Source of the DNA: Collinsella aerofaciens
Lineage (GTDB): Bacteria > Actinomycetota > Coriobacteriia > Coriobacteriales > Coriobacteriaceae
Assembly (NCBI RefSeq): GCF_005845035.1
Contig: NZ_SPFO01000003.1
Span: 62,001 to 126,000 of the forward strand
Length of the DNA: 64,000 nucleotides
Reading direction: 5' to 3'
Part shown: positions 33,574 through 42,459 of the stretch, one piece after another
How positions within the stretch are numbered: position 1 is the first letter of the stretch
Layout: the number at the start of each line of letters is the position of its first letter
Translations under genes and position numbers: made by a program
Notes under the pieces: generated by a model
What the model was told of the DNA's origin: nothing
Seen by the model: only the letters and a program-made list of their open reading frames with translations
Databases searched by the model: none

Positions 33574-34434
33574 TTACTTGATGTTGTACTTAGCCATGAG
33601 GGCGTCGACGGTACCGTCGTCGGTCAGGTCCTTGATGGCATGGTTGACGTCGTCCTTGAGCTTGGTGTTGCCCTGGTTGATGGCGATGGCGTACTCCTCG
33701 CCGGTGCTGATCTGCTTGATGGTCTGGCAGGTGTTGAACTGCTCGGCGGTCAGCTGGCTGGCAACGGAGCGGTTGGTGACTACGGCGTCGCCCTTATCGG
33801 ACTGCAGGGCGCTGAAGCACTCGGTGGCGTCCTTGTAGGGGACGATCTTGGCCTTGGGGAAGTTCTCCTGGGCAAAAGCCTCGGCGGTTGAGCCAGACTG
33901 GACGATGATGGTAGCGTCGGCGTTGTTGAGCTTCTCGCTGTAGTTGTCGGCCGTGATGTCGGTGTTATCGACCTTGGTCACGATAGCCTGATCGTCCATG
34001 TAGTAGGAATCAGAGAAAGTGACTTCCTTCTCACGCTCGGGCGTGTCGGTGATAGCCGCGATGGCGACGTCATACTTGGCGCCCGAAGCGACGCCCGGAA
34101 CCAGCGTGTCGAAGTCGTTGTTGACGTACTCGACATCCAGACCCAGCTTGTCACCGATAGCCTTGATGAGCTCAAGGTCAAAGCCCTGGTAGTCGCCGTT
34201 GTCATCCTTATACTCAAACGGCGCGTACTCGGCAGAGGTGCCGACGGTCAGCGTGCCGTCCTTGACGAGCGCGTACTCCTTGGAGCCGTCGACCTTCTCG
34301 ACCTTAGCGTCGTCAGAGCTGCTGGAACCGGCATCAGAACCAGAGGTGGCGTTGGACGAACCGCAGCCCGTCAGAGCAAGGGCGAGCGCCATAGCACCCG
34401 TGGCGGCAAATGCGCCAAGCTTCTTCAGCTTCAT
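33574..34434 (-). CDS. amino-acid ABC transporter substrate-binding lipoprotein
   Basis: Family 3 solute-binding protein. Lipobox LTGC with Cys24 after a short lysine-rich signal, then a Ser/Asp-rich linker. The mature part starts GTLTVGTSAEYAPFEYKDDNG and contains GFDLELIKAIGDKLG and the VAIAAITDTPEREK block typical of glutamine/polar amino-acid binders. 286 residues from the ATG at 34434 (site GGAAGGAG). First gene of the transporter operon. Confidence 0.92.
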   Translation of the reverse strand: MKLKKLGAFAATGAMALALALTGCGSSNATSGSDAGSSSSDDAKVEKVDGSKEYALVKDGTLTVGTSAEYAPFEYKDDNGDYQGFDLELIKAIGDKLGLDVEYVNNDFDTLVPGVASGAKYDVAIAAITDTPEREKEVTFSDSYYMDDQAIVTKVDNTDITADNYSEKLNNADATIIVQSGSTAEAFAQENFPKAKIVPYKDATECFSALQSDKGDAVVTNRSVASQLTAEQFNTCQTIKQISTGEEYAIAINQGNTKLKDDVNHAIKDLTDDGTVDALMAKYNIK

Positions 34435-34581
34435 AATCAGTCTCCTTCCGGTGACCTCGTTTGATTCAGAGGTCTGCAAAAACTGTTGGCTATTATGCAC
34501 CCGGAATTACGAATCTGCAATGAGAAAACTGATTGAAACAAACCCATAACGTGAATGGAATACTCCACTTTGTGACAGTCA

Positions 34582-35448
34582 TTACTGCTGCAATGACCTT
34601 AATAGTCTAATTTCAGCTGCATAACCTGCAAGTTCGTTCGGAGTCTCCAAAATAAACGGAAGCGAACGCAAGTGGCCATTCGATACAATATTCTGCATAA
34701 CCTGCATACCGCCACCAAATTCCTCGCTGCCAAGGTATCCCTTGCCGATGCACTCGTGACGATCTTTATGGGCGCCACAAGGGTTCTTCGAATCGTTGAT
34801 GTGTACGGCGTGCAAGCGATCGATACCCACCACGCGGTCGAACTCGTCGAGTACGCCGTCCAGATCATGGATGATGTCGTAGCCGGCATCGCTCACATGG
34901 CAGGTGTCCAAACAAACGCCCAGCTTATCGGACAGCTCTGGGCACTTGGCGGCAACGCCCTCGATAATGCACGCCAGTTCCTCAAAGCTGCGGCCCACCT
35001 CGGTACCCTTGCCGGCCATGGTCTCGAGCAACACCGTCGTCTGCTGGCCCTCAAACATCACCTGGCACAGGGTGTCGACAATCATCTGAATGCCGGCGTC
35101 GGAGCCCTGCCCCACATGCGCACCGGGATGGAAGTTGTAGTAGTTGCCGGGCAGCGCCTCCATGCGCCGCAGGTCCTCTGCCATGGCCTCCAGGGCAAAC
35201 TCGCGCGCCCGCTCTTTGGTTGAGCAGGGGTTATAGGTATACGGGGCATGAGCCACGAGCGGTCCAAAGTCGTTTTGCGCCATAAGCTCGCGCAGGGCCG
35301 CCACGTCATCCATGTCAAGGTCTTTTGCCTTGCCACCGCGCGGGTTGCGCGTAAAGAACGCAAAGGTATTGGCGCCAATGGACAACGCCGTCTCCCCCAT
35401 TGCCCGATAGCCCTTCGTCGTCGAAAGATGACACCCGATCGTCAGCAT
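34582..35448 (-). CDS. nfo: endonuclease IV (AP endonuclease)
   Basis: Zinc-dependent apurinic/apyrimidinic endonuclease of base-excision repair. TIM barrel with [66 protein letters not shown] and ILETPNE: all metal-ligand blocks present. 288 residues from the ATG at 35448 (site GGAGGGAG); the upstream in-frame ATG has no ribosome site. Confidence 0.93.
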   Translation of the reverse strand: MLTIGCHLSTTKGYRAMGETALSIGANTFAFFTRNPRGGKAKDLDMDDVAALRELMAQNDFGPLVAHAPYTYNPCSTKERAREFALEAMAEDLRRMEALPGNYYNFHPGAHVGQGSDAGIQMIVDTLCQVMFEGQQTTVLLETMAGKGTEVGRSFEELACIIEGVAAKCPELSDKLGVCLDTCHVSDAGYDIIHDLDGVLDEFDRVVGIDRLHAVHINDSKNPCGAHKDRHECIGKGYLGSEEFGGGMQVMQNIVSNGHLRSLPFILETPNELAGYAAEIRLLRSLQQ

Positions 35449-35469
35449 CTCCAGCTCCCTCCTCATCAG

Positions 35470-35532
35470 TTGCGGTGAAATACGGTCTATTGGTGCCCTA
35501 TTTTGGCGCAAACAGACCGTATTCCACCGCAA
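35470..35532. repeat. palindromic repeat, copy 1
   Basis: 19-bp arms (35470-35488 with 35514-35532, one mismatch). Flanks and loop resemble the copy at 36638-36700, including a following TATAAAAGGG, while the stem sequence differs but still pairs. Confidence 0.65.
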
Positions 35533-35601
35533 GTTATAAAAGGGGCATCAGGGACAAAGGCCTCCAGGCATTCCAAGCGCTGGTGCCATGCCCCCCACGC
35601 C

Positions 35602-36621
35602 CTAAAGTTTCAAACGAATCGCATCGATGATGCGTGCGCAGCGCTGCGTGGCGGCAAGGGGCATGACGGGACTCTCGAGTTTCCCCGCCCGGATGAGCTG
35701 AGTCGCATGCTGGATTTCGCCATAGAAATCATCGATCTCAAACGGAGCATTTATTTCTAGCGTTCGACCGTCGGAATACTTCACATGAGCGAGCTCGGGG
35801 CGATGGAGCCGCTCGATTTCCAACGAGCCCCGCTCACAGGCAATCGTTAAGCGGCTTTCATATGTTGCTTCGCCGTCGCACACCATATGAATGGGTGTAC
35901 CGCCGACGCTCATATGGATCTCGTCGGCCCAATCGACGCGACCGCCCGATACGTCACGCCAGCGAACTTCACGGGACGAAACCTCGCACGCGCCCGCGAG
36001 CAAATCCTCAAACCAACCGACCGCATAACAGCCCATGTCATATAGACAGCCGCCCTGCAACGGATCAAGCAGATAGCCCGAAGGAGACTCGCCGTAATCG
36101 AGCTTTTGCACGCTTTCAATCGAGACAATACGGCCAAGCTCACCCGACGCAAGCAAGTCTTTCACGCGAGTGCGCATCGGGCAAAACCGATTCTTCATCG
36201 CCTCCATAAACAGCACGCCGCGCTCGCGAGAGGTGGAGGCGATCGAGAGAGCCTCTTCCTCACTCAAAACGGCCGGCTTTTCGCACAGCACGGCCTTTCC
36301 GACGCGCAGCGCGCGACAGGCCCAACGCGTATGCATGCCATGCGGAAGAGCCAAGTAGATTGCGTCGACATCGGGGTCGGCAATCAGCGCGTCATAAGCC
36401 GCATCGCCGCTATCGTCGGCCGAGGCATGGCCATGCGCAGCATCGATCGAAAACGCTCGGCAAAATTCCTCGACATGTGCAGGAGTGCGACCGGCCGCAG
36501 CCACCAGCCGTGCCCCGTCGACCTTCTTGAGCGACGATGCAAATCGATGAGAAATGTGCCCAGCGCCCAAAATGCCCCAACGAACCTCACGCGAATCATT
36601 ACGTAAACCTCGGTCACCCAC
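35602..36621 (-). CDS. Gfo/Idh/MocA-family oxidoreductase
   Basis: NAD(P)-dependent sugar/inositol dehydrogenase-like protein. Rossmann loop WGILGAGHISHRFA, LALPHGMHTRWACRAL, and the catalytic VLCEKPAVLSEEEA motif with Lys. 339 residues from a GTG at 36621 preceded by GGGAGG. Substrate unknown. Flanked on both sides by copies of one palindromic repeat. Confidence 0.85.
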   Translation of the reverse strand: MGDRGLRNDSREVRWGILGAGHISHRFASSLKKVDGARLVAAAGRTPAHVEEFCRAFSIDAAHGHASADDSGDAAYDALIADPDVDAIYLALPHGMHTRWACRALRVGKAVLCEKPAVLSEEEALSIASTSRERGVLFMEAMKNRFCPMRTRVKDLLASGELGRIVSIESVQKLDYGESPSGYLLDPLQGGCLYDMGCYAVGWFEDLLAGACEVSSREVRWRDVSGGRVDWADEIHMSVGGTPIHMVCDGEATYESRLTIACERGSLEIERLHRPELAHVKYSDGRTLEINAPFEIDDFYGEIQHATQLIRAGKLESPVMPLAATQRCARIIDAIRLKL

Positions 36622-36637
36622 GATAGCCTCCCATCAG

Positions 36638-36700
36638 TTGCGGCAAAATAGTTCCTGCTATCGCCCTATTCTGCCGCAAACAGGAACTATTCCATCACAA
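36638..36700. repeat. palindromic repeat, copy 2
   Basis: 11-bp perfect core arms (AATAGTTCCTG at 36647-36657, complement at 36681-36691) extended by imperfect pairing to 20 bases each. Shares ATCAGTTGCGG, loop and TATAAAAGGG flank with copy 1. Confidence 0.65.
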
Positions 36701-36712
36701 GATATAAAAGGG

Positions 36713-37903
36713 TCATGAGGAGCGAGTTTTGCTGAAGACTTTAAGCATGGCCGTTACGGGGCCCGGCTGGAAGCGTCGGCGCACGTCATCGAGACGCTCG
36801 GGGATATCGATATGCTGTGGGCAGTGGCGCGCGCATTTGCCGCACTTGACGCAATTGCTCACCAGCTTGGCCTCGCTTGTACGCACCGCGCTCGCCGTAA
36901 AGTACTGCGATAGACCCGTAAACCAGCTGTGCGCATAACTCGCGTTGTAGGCGGCAAAGCAGCCGGGAATGTTGATACCCTTGGGACATGGCATGCAGTA
37001 GCCGCATCCCGTGCAGGGCACACGGTTCGATTTCTCAAACTCCATCAACACGCGCGCAATCGTGTCGAGCTGGTTGGCAGTCATCGAATTCGGCAACACG
37101 AGGTCTGCCAGTGACGAATTCTCGTCCACCTGCGCGGTATCGGTCATACCCGAAAGCAGCATCGTCACCTGAGGATGATTCCACACCCACGAAAGACCCC
37201 AGGCGGCAGGAGTGCTCAAATGCGGGTCACGGGCACTATCGAGCACAGCGCGGGCCCGTGGCGGCAGCTTGCCCGCTAAACGCCCGCCCAGCAGCGGCTC
37301 CATCACAAACACCGCGAGGCCTCGCTCGGCGGCGGCCATGAGTCCCGCCGTTCCCGCTTGGTAATGCTCGCCGGCATAGTTGTACTGGATCTGGCAAAAA
37401 TCCCAGTCATATGCGTCAAGCATCGTAAGGAAGTCCGCCGCGCTGCCGTGGTACGAAAAACCAATCTGGCGAATGCGCCCCGCCGCCTTTTGATGCGCGA
37501 TCCAGTCCTCGATGCCCAACGCCACCACACGTTCCCACTGGGCGGGCGAGGTAATGTTGTGCATGAGGTAATAGTCGATATGGTCGGTCTGCAGGCGGCG
37601 CAGTTGCTCGTCGAAGAACCGGTCGAAATCCTCCGCGCATTTGCACGAAGCATGTGGCAGCTTGGTCGCGAGCAAAACCTGGTCGCGTAGGCCTAGGCGC
37701 TCAAGCGAAGCGCCCACACAAGCCTCGTTGCCGGGATAGAGATAGGCCGTGTCCAGGTAGTTAATCCCCTGCTCCACCGCACGGGAGATGATGGCGTCGG
37801 CTGCCTTCGCATCCGGGCGTCCCGGCGCACCGGGAAACCTCATGCAGCCCAGCCCCAACGCCGAGATACGGTTGCCGCTTTTGGGGTCAACGCGATATTG
37901 CAC
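36713..37903 (-). CDS. aldo/keto reductase with C-terminal [4Fe-4S] domain
   Basis: AKR barrel with NYLDTAYLYPGNE (catalytic Asp and Tyr), LATKLPH (Lys) and YYLMHNI (His), fused to a C-terminal ferredoxin-like region with CTGCGYCMPCPKGI and CVKCGKCARHCPQHI. The fusion occurs in anaerobes and suggests electrons pass through iron-sulfur clusters. 396 residues from a GTG at 37903 (site GGGAGGGGAGG). Substrate unknown. Confidence 0.88.
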   Translation of the reverse strand: MQYRVDPKSGNRISALGLGCMRFPGAPGRPDAKAADAIISRAVEQGINYLDTAYLYPGNEACVGASLERLGLRDQVLLATKLPHASCKCAEDFDRFFDEQLRRLQTDHIDYYLMHNITSPAQWERVVALGIEDWIAHQKAAGRIRQIGFSYHGSAADFLTMLDAYDWDFCQIQYNYAGEHYQAGTAGLMAAAERGLAVFVMEPLLGGRLAGKLPPRARAVLDSARDPHLSTPAAWGLSWVWNHPQVTMLLSGMTDTAQVDENSSLADLVLPNSMTANQLDTIARVLMEFEKSNRVPCTGCGYCMPCPKGINIPGCFAAYNASYAHSWFTGLSQYFTASAVRTSEAKLVSNCVKCGKCARHCPQHIDIPERLDDVRRRFQPGPVTAMLKVFSKTRSS

Positions 37904-38065
37904 GGCCCCTCCCCTCCCATCGAAGCCCTGACAAGGCGAAACAAACCCGTCACGTCATCGAAACACATCGGAATCGCAATTGAGAACGTATCGTAACGCA
38001 GCAGAAATCAGGCCGTCACGGCACCGCTTTAACATCAGCAAAAAGCCCGATGAAAGGAGCCGGGC

Positions 38066-38248
38066 ATGACCGCCTACCCCTACCCCGGCGAGCAATACAT
38101 CCTCTCGGTCGACCGCTATCAGATCGAGGTCATGGACCATCTGGACGAGCTTCCCGCCACGGGTGCCGTCATCTTCTGCACCTTCCCCAAGGTGCGCGAT
38201 GGCGTTGGATATCCCGCACGCGTTTTTGCCATCTGCCCCGCGGCATAA
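38066..38248 (+). CDS. small hypothetical protein, 60 residues
   Basis: Not recognised. ATG at 38066 with a good site (AAAGGAG, 7 bases upstream). Pro/Tyr-rich start and an AVIFCTFPKVRDGVG segment. No membrane helix. Between the divergent AKR gene and panE. The strong ribosome site is the main support. Confidence 0.5.
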   Translation: MTAYPYPGEQYILSVDRYQIEVMDHLDELPATGAVIFCTFPKVRDGVGYPARVFAICPAA

Positions 38249-38320
38249 GTTCCCATGCGTTTGTTCTTCTAAATTCAGCCTCCGGTGCACGCTACATGCT
38301 CCGGCGGCATACAATCCATC

Positions 38321-38343
38321 AGGCGCCCCGCACGCGGGCGCCT
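38321..38343 (+). terminator. hairpin upstream of panE
   Basis: AGGCGCC pairs with GGCGCCT around a CCGCACGCG loop and is followed by TTTC, 22 bases before the panE start. It ends the small upstream gene or attenuates panE. Confidence 0.55.
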
Positions 38344-38364
38344 TTCTGTGAGGAGATGATTCAC

Positions 38365-39279
38365 ATGCAGATCAACAAGGTCACCTTTGTCGGCAAGGGC
38401 GGCGTCGGCCTGCTCTACGGCAGCATGATTGCCAAGGCCCTCGGCAATGACGCCGTCGAATACGTCATGGATGACGCTCGTTTTGAGCGTCATGCGAACG
38501 ACGCGCTCACCGTCAACGGCGAACCCTGCGATCTCACGTCCGTCCGTGCCAGCGAGGCGACACCCGCCGATCTGGTCATCCTGACGGTCAAGACCACCGG
38601 TCTCGACCAAGCACTCAAGACTATGGAGCGCGCCGTAGGACCCAACACGCTCATCGCCTCGCTGTGCAACGGCATTACGAGCGAGCAAAAGATTGCCGAA
38701 CGCTTTGGCTGGGAGCATACCGTTCTTGGTATCTGCCAAGGCATGGACGCCGTGTTCCTCAACGGAGAGCTCACCTTTACCAATGCGGGCGAGATTCGCT
38801 TTGGCGCGGCAGCGGGCACCAAGCCCGCAACCGTTACCGCCATCGACGAGCTCTATACGCGCTGCGGCATCGCCCATACCGTCGAGAGCGACATTGCGCA
38901 CCGCATGTGGGCCAAACTCATGCTCAACGACGGCATCAACCAGACCTGCATGGCCTACGGCGGGACCTACGGAAGCGCCACGGAGCCGGGCTCCGAGCAG
39001 CGCCGCTGTTTTGTCTCCGCCATGCGCGAGACGCTTGCGGTTGCCAACGCCGAGGGCGTTGAGCTGACCGAGGCAGACCTGACGCAAATGGTGCACCTCA
39101 TCGAGGGAATCGACCCCACCGGTATGCCCTCGATGGCGCAGGACCGCATCGCACAACGAAAAACCGAAGTCGAGGAGTTCGCGGGCACCATTTGCCGCCT
39201 GGCCGCCAAACACGATATCCAAGTGCCGCAAAACGATTGGCTCTACCAGAGGATTCGCGAAATAGAAAGCAGCTGGTAG
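38365..39279 (+). CDS. panE: ketopantoate reductase-like (ApbA/PanE family)
   Basis: NADPH-dependent 2-dehydropantoate 2-reductase family, which makes pantoate for coenzyme A. N-terminal nucleotide loop FVGKGGVGLLYG, then LTVKTTGLD, the LCNGITSEQ block, catalytic lysine in MWAKLMLNDGINQTCM, and the C-terminal SMAQDRIAQRKTEVEEF motif. 304 residues from the ATG at 38365, site AGGAG. The family contains non-pantoate reductases too, so function is probable, not certain. Confidence 0.85.
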   Translation: MQINKVTFVGKGGVGLLYGSMIAKALGNDAVEYVMDDARFERHANDALTVNGEPCDLTSVRASEATPADLVILTVKTTGLDQALKTMERAVGPNTLIASLCNGITSEQKIAERFGWEHTVLGICQGMDAVFLNGELTFTNAGEIRFGAAAGTKPATVTAIDELYTRCGIAHTVESDIAHRMWAKLMLNDGINQTCMAYGGTYGSATEPGSEQRRCFVSAMRETLAVANAEGVELTEADLTQMVHLIEGIDPTGMPSMAQDRIAQRKTEVEEFAGTICRLAAKHDIQVPQNDWLYQRIREIESSW

Positions 39280-39314
39280 TGCTCGGCATACTGCAGCCAA
39301 CAGATCCAATGGCA

Positions 39315-39357
39315 AAGCCGCCGCAAGGGGCACTCCCCTCGCGGCGGCTTCCTTTTT
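39315..39357 (+). terminator. terminator of panE
   Basis: AAGCCGCCGC and GCGGCGGCTT arms with inner GGGG/CCCC pairing, then CCTTTTT. Confidence 0.9.
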
Positions 39358-39388
39358 CATCTTTGGCCAAAAATCAGCTTCACAACGG

Positions 39389-39595
39389 TTAGAGCTGCGA
39401 CTCCGACGCCTGGCCCTCATCGTCGCGACAAAGGACTACACCCGCACTTCCCAGCAGTGCGGCCGCGATCAGCGCGCCGACCACGATAGAGGCAGCCCCA
39501 CAAGACCCTTGCATACCCGCGACGAGCGCGGCCGTAGGACCAAGGCAACCAAGCGTCAATGCAACGGCGGCAACGGCGATATCTCGAGCGTTCAC
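39389..39595 (-). CDS. small two-helix membrane protein
   Basis: 68 residues with two hydrophobic helices (about 7-28 and 37-56) and a short charged C-terminus. GTG start at 39595 with GGAGG about 10 bases upstream. Not recognised. Confidence 0.5.
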   Translation of the reverse strand: MNARDIAVAAVALTLGCLGPTAALVAGMQGSCGAASIVVGALIAAALLGSAGVVLCRDDEGQASESQL

Positions 39596-39704
39596 AAGAC
39601 CACTTCCTCCACGAGAAAGACCTTATTTCTCATGAACTAGTGTGCCCCGCGCCCATATGCGCGGCGTACTGCCACGGTAAGCGCTCTGTTAACTCAAGCA
39701 CGCA

Positions 39705-39756
39705 CAAAAAACGGACGCCTCTACGTTGTGCCCAAAGGCTCAGTAAAGACGCCCGC
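39705..39756 (-). terminator. terminator of the secreted-protein gene
   Basis: 13-base arms (39712-39724 with 39743-39755), partly G-U, followed by six Ts on the minus strand. Confidence 0.75.
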
Positions 39757-39786
39757 CCATCATGTGCCCATTTTGCTTATGGAAGA

Positions 39787-40563
39787 TTACCAACCGGTGT
39801 AGTAGTCGGTGGTTCCGGCAGCGCAGCCGGAGTCATAGACCTTGCAATCACCCTTGGAGCCCGTAAAGGTCGAGCCCTGGGCCATATCGCCCGCGGCAAC
39901 AACGTAATAGCCGTCGGAATCGCGCCAGAAGCCCTCAGAATCCTGAGTCCATTCGCCCGTGCGATAGTGATAAAGCACATTGCTGCTGTAATAGGTCTCG
40001 CGGCGCCCGTTGTAGTTATTGACACCCGCAGAGCGCGTCAGGCCCGATCCGTTCGCGTAGGACGCGGCAGACGCGTAGGACGGAGTGTAACCGGCGTTGT
40101 AGTACGAAGCCTGGGCGGCCTCGGCAGCCTCCGCCTCGGCGGCAGCAGCCTCGAGCGCTTCGCGCTTGGCATCCTCAAGCGCAGTGCGCAGCTCATCGAG
40201 CTCGGTCGACTTCGCGTCGACCTCCCCCATCGTCAACAGGCTACCCGCACCGTCGATACAACCCTGCAGTACAGCGCGCTCGTCATCGGTGGCATAGTCA
40301 CCGTACATGTTCATGATGATCTGAGCGCGCATCTCCAGGGAATCGCGCTTGGCCTCCATCGAGGCGTTCCACTCCTGCATGGAACCATAACCGTCGCCGC
40401 GATAGTCAACGGGCTGTACCAGCGTCGTCTCGGACGGCGTAGATCCAACCGTATCGGACAGTGTTGCGGCGTGGGCATCAGTTGCACCGGCGCCCGCCAA
40501 AAGTGCCACGGTCAGAGCGGCGGAAAGGGCGGCGGCTTTCGGTTTTCGTGAATCGATCCTCAT
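39787..40563 (-). CDS. secreted coiled-coil protein with C-terminal conserved domain
   Basis: Signal peptide (KPKAAALSAALTVALLAGAGATDAHA) from the ATG at 40563 (site GGAGG). A helical, coiled-coil-like Glu/Ala-rich region follows (about 100-150), then a Tyr/Ser/Asn-rich stretch and a C-terminal region ending KVYDSGCAAGTTDYYTGW. That ending recalls compact extracellular domains of Gram-positive secreted hydrolases, but catalytic residues are not identifiable. 258 residues. Probably surface or secreted; function unknown. Confidence 0.75.
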   Translation of the reverse strand: MRIDSRKPKAAALSAALTVALLAGAGATDAHAATLSDTVGSTPSETTLVQPVDYRGDGYGSMQEWNASMEAKRDSLEMRAQIIMNMYGDYATDDERAVLQGCIDGAGSLLTMGEVDAKSTELDELRTALEDAKREALEAAAAEAEAAEAAQASYYNAGYTPSYASAASYANGSGLTRSAGVNNYNGRRETYYSSNVLYHYRTGEWTQDSEGFWRDSDGYYVVAAGDMAQGSTFTGSKGDCKVYDSGCAAGTTDYYTGW

Positions 40564-40774
40564 GTAGCTGGAAACCTCCGTAGTGCGTTTTTGCTGCGTT
40601 TGAGCTGCGTGTGATTCGATCGCGCTGCATAGTACCCCGAGCACATCGCGACCTGCGGTTTTACTTAAAAGGTGCACGTCAATTGCGTAAAACTCACATC
40701 CTCTCAACAGGAGTTTTCCACAACTCGAATGCATAAAGCGTGTCAAAAACCCTGTTTTTGCACCCGCTCTATGC

Positions 40775-40815
40775 AAAAAAGGCACCTGTGCAACCATTGT
40801 TCGCATAGGCGCCTT
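40775..40815 (-). terminator. terminator of metY
   Basis: AAGGCACCTGTGC (40779-40791) pairs with GCATAGGCGCCTT (40803-40815); on the minus strand a six-T run follows. The rest of 40564-40875 holds TTGAC-containing, promoter-like sequence for the secreted-protein gene, without a clear -10. Confidence 0.75.
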
Positions 40816-40875
40816 GAGCAGGCATTTTATGCAGTTATACCTATCGAGTCGCATGGGGTCCTTGCACAAGTCGCC

Positions 40876-42186
40876 TTACTCGTCCAGCGCGGCGAAGGCC
40901 TGCTTCAGATCCCAAATGATATCCTCGGCGTTCTCGGTACCGATGGAAAGACGGATCGTGGAGGGCGTGATGTTCTGCTCGGCGAGCTCCTCGGCAGAGA
41001 GCTGGGAGTGCGTGGTGGTAGCCGGGTGCACGACGAGCGACTTGACGTCGGCCACGTTGGCGAGCAGCGAGAAGACCTGCAGATGATCGATGAACTTCCA
41101 AGCTGCCTCCTGGCCACCCTTAATCTCAAAGGTAAAGATCGAGGCACCGCCACGGGGGAAGTACTTCTGATAGAGCTCGTGATCGGGGTGCTCAGACAGG
41201 CTCGGGTGGTTCACCTTGGCGACATGGCTGTCACCAACCAGGAACTCAACGACCTTCTTGGTGTTCTCGACATGACGGTCAACGCGCAGCGACAGAGTCT
41301 CGGTGCCCTGGAGCAGGATCCAGGCGTTGAACGGGCTGATGCAGGCGCCCTCGTCACGCAGCAAGATAGCGCGGACATAGGTTGCGAAGGCGGCGGGACC
41401 GGCAGCCTCGGCAAACGAGACGCCATGGTAGGAGGGGTTGGGCTCGGCGATCTGCGCATACTTGCCGCTCGCCTTCCAATCAAAGTTACCGCCGTCGACG
41501 ATCACACCGCCCAGCGAGGTGCCGTGGCCGCCGATGAACTTGGTTGCGGAGTGAACGACGATGTTGGCACCATGCTCCAGCGGACGGAACAGATACGGGG
41601 TGCCGAAGGTGTTGTCGACGACAACCGGCAGACCGTGCTTCTTAGCGATCTCGGAGATGGCGTCGATGTTGGGGATGTCGGAGTTGGGGTTGCCGAGCGT
41701 CTCGAGATAGATGACCGTGGTGTTGTCCCTGATGGCACCCTCAACCTCTTCCAGGTTATGGGCATCGACAAACGTGGTCTCGACGCCAAACTGGGAGAGC
41801 GTATGCTCCAGCAGGTTGTAGGAACCGCCGTAGATGGTCTTCTGGGCGACCACGTGGTCACCGGCCTGGGCGAGAGCCTGCAGGGTATAGGTGATGGCAG
41901 CGGCACCGGAGGCGACGGCAAGACCTGCCACGCCACCCTCGAGTGCGGCGATACGGTCCTCGAAGACGCCCTGGGTGGAGTTGGTCAGACGGCCGTAGAT
42001 GTTGCCGGCGTCGGCAAGACCAAAGCGGTCGGCGGCGTGCTGGGAATTGCGGAACACATAGCTCGTGGTCTGGTAGATAGGCACGGCGCGGGAGTCGGAT
42101 GCGGGATCGGCGCTCTCCTGGCCAACGTGAAGCTGCAGGGTATCGAAACCAAAGGTGTGCTCGGGGTTGTTGATGAACTGGCTCAT
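40876..42186 (-). CDS. metY: O-acetylhomoserine sulfhydrylase / aminocarboxypropyltransferase
   Basis: PLP enzyme that makes homocysteine (or methionine from methanethiol) from O-acetylhomoserine. GFDTLQLHVGQESADPASDSRAVPIYQTTSY opening, SGAAAITYTLQAL, NPNSDIPNI, and PLP lysine in VVHSATKFIGGHGTSLGG. 436 residues, the longer MetY rather than MetB length. Start at 42186 with AAGGAG. It has a 175-base leader holding a Cys-containing small peptide gene and is divergent from a LysR gene. Confidence 0.93.
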   Translation of the reverse strand: MSQFINNPEHTFGFDTLQLHVGQESADPASDSRAVPIYQTTSYVFRNSQHAADRFGLADAGNIYGRLTNSTQGVFEDRIAALEGGVAGLAVASGAAAITYTLQALAQAGDHVVAQKTIYGGSYNLLEHTLSQFGVETTFVDAHNLEEVEGAIRDNTTVIYLETLGNPNSDIPNIDAISEIAKKHGLPVVVDNTFGTPYLFRPLEHGANIVVHSATKFIGGHGTSLGGVIVDGGNFDWKASGKYAQIAEPNPSYHGVSFAEAAGPAAFATYVRAILLRDEGACISPFNAWILLQGTETLSLRVDRHVENTKKVVEFLVGDSHVAKVNHPSLSEHPDHELYQKYFPRGGASIFTFEIKGGQEAAWKFIDHLQVFSLLANVADVKSLVVHPATTTHSQLSAEELAEQNITPSTIRLSIGTENAEDIIWDLKQAFAALDE

Positions 42187-42247
42187 GATGATCTCCTTGA
42201 TCGAATAAAAGTAATAAGAGTAAGAGAAGTAAGTCGCTGTCTCCTGA

Positions 42248-42301
42248 TCACGCCGACGGACGCAAACAGGAGCCCGGCATTCGTCTTGGTAAGCAATTCA
42301 T
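42248..42301 (-). CDS. metY leader peptide, 17 residues with two cysteines
   Basis: ATG at 42301 behind a perfect AAAGGAGG. It encodes MNCLPRRMPGSCLRPSA and stops at 42248, 61 bases before metY. The two Cys codons and the position suggest a sensor of cysteine supply. A CTCCTG/CAGGAG pairing spans the peptide's end, and metY's own site AAGGAG could pair with the CTCCT. The peptide is too short for protein-level confirmation. Confidence 0.55.
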   Translation of the reverse strand: MNCLPRRMPGSCLRPSA

Positions 42302-42369
42302 ATGCGGGCCTCCTTTCGCATCCCGGTTCCGTGGTCGGCTTAATTACCTACCGCCTTTGTGTGTTTTGA

Positions 42370-42398
42370 ATAGTACGAGCATTGTTTCGCTCGGTCAA
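42370..42398 (-). promoter_or_regulatory. metY promoter with palindromic spacer
   Basis: Minus-strand TTGACC (42393-42398) and TACTAT (42370-42375) are 17 bp apart. The spacer carries the inverted repeat CGAGC-N8-GCTCG (42376-42393), a likely regulator site. Confidence 0.65.
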
Positions 42399-42459
42399 TC
42401 ACTTAAAAGCGCTAACCTGTTATCGGTTTTTTAGATAGCTATCGAAAGGACGGGCACCG

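Noticed and set aside
31374-33581. 735-codon plus-strand open frame opposite the ABC transporter
   Set aside because: Composition is a reverse-complement artefact rich in Arg, Asp and His; real ATPase and permease genes occupy the minus strand.
36713-37903. AKR with iron-sulfur domain as a sequencing fusion
   Set aside because: Fused AKR-ferredoxin proteins of this length are a regular family in anaerobes, and the frame is clean.
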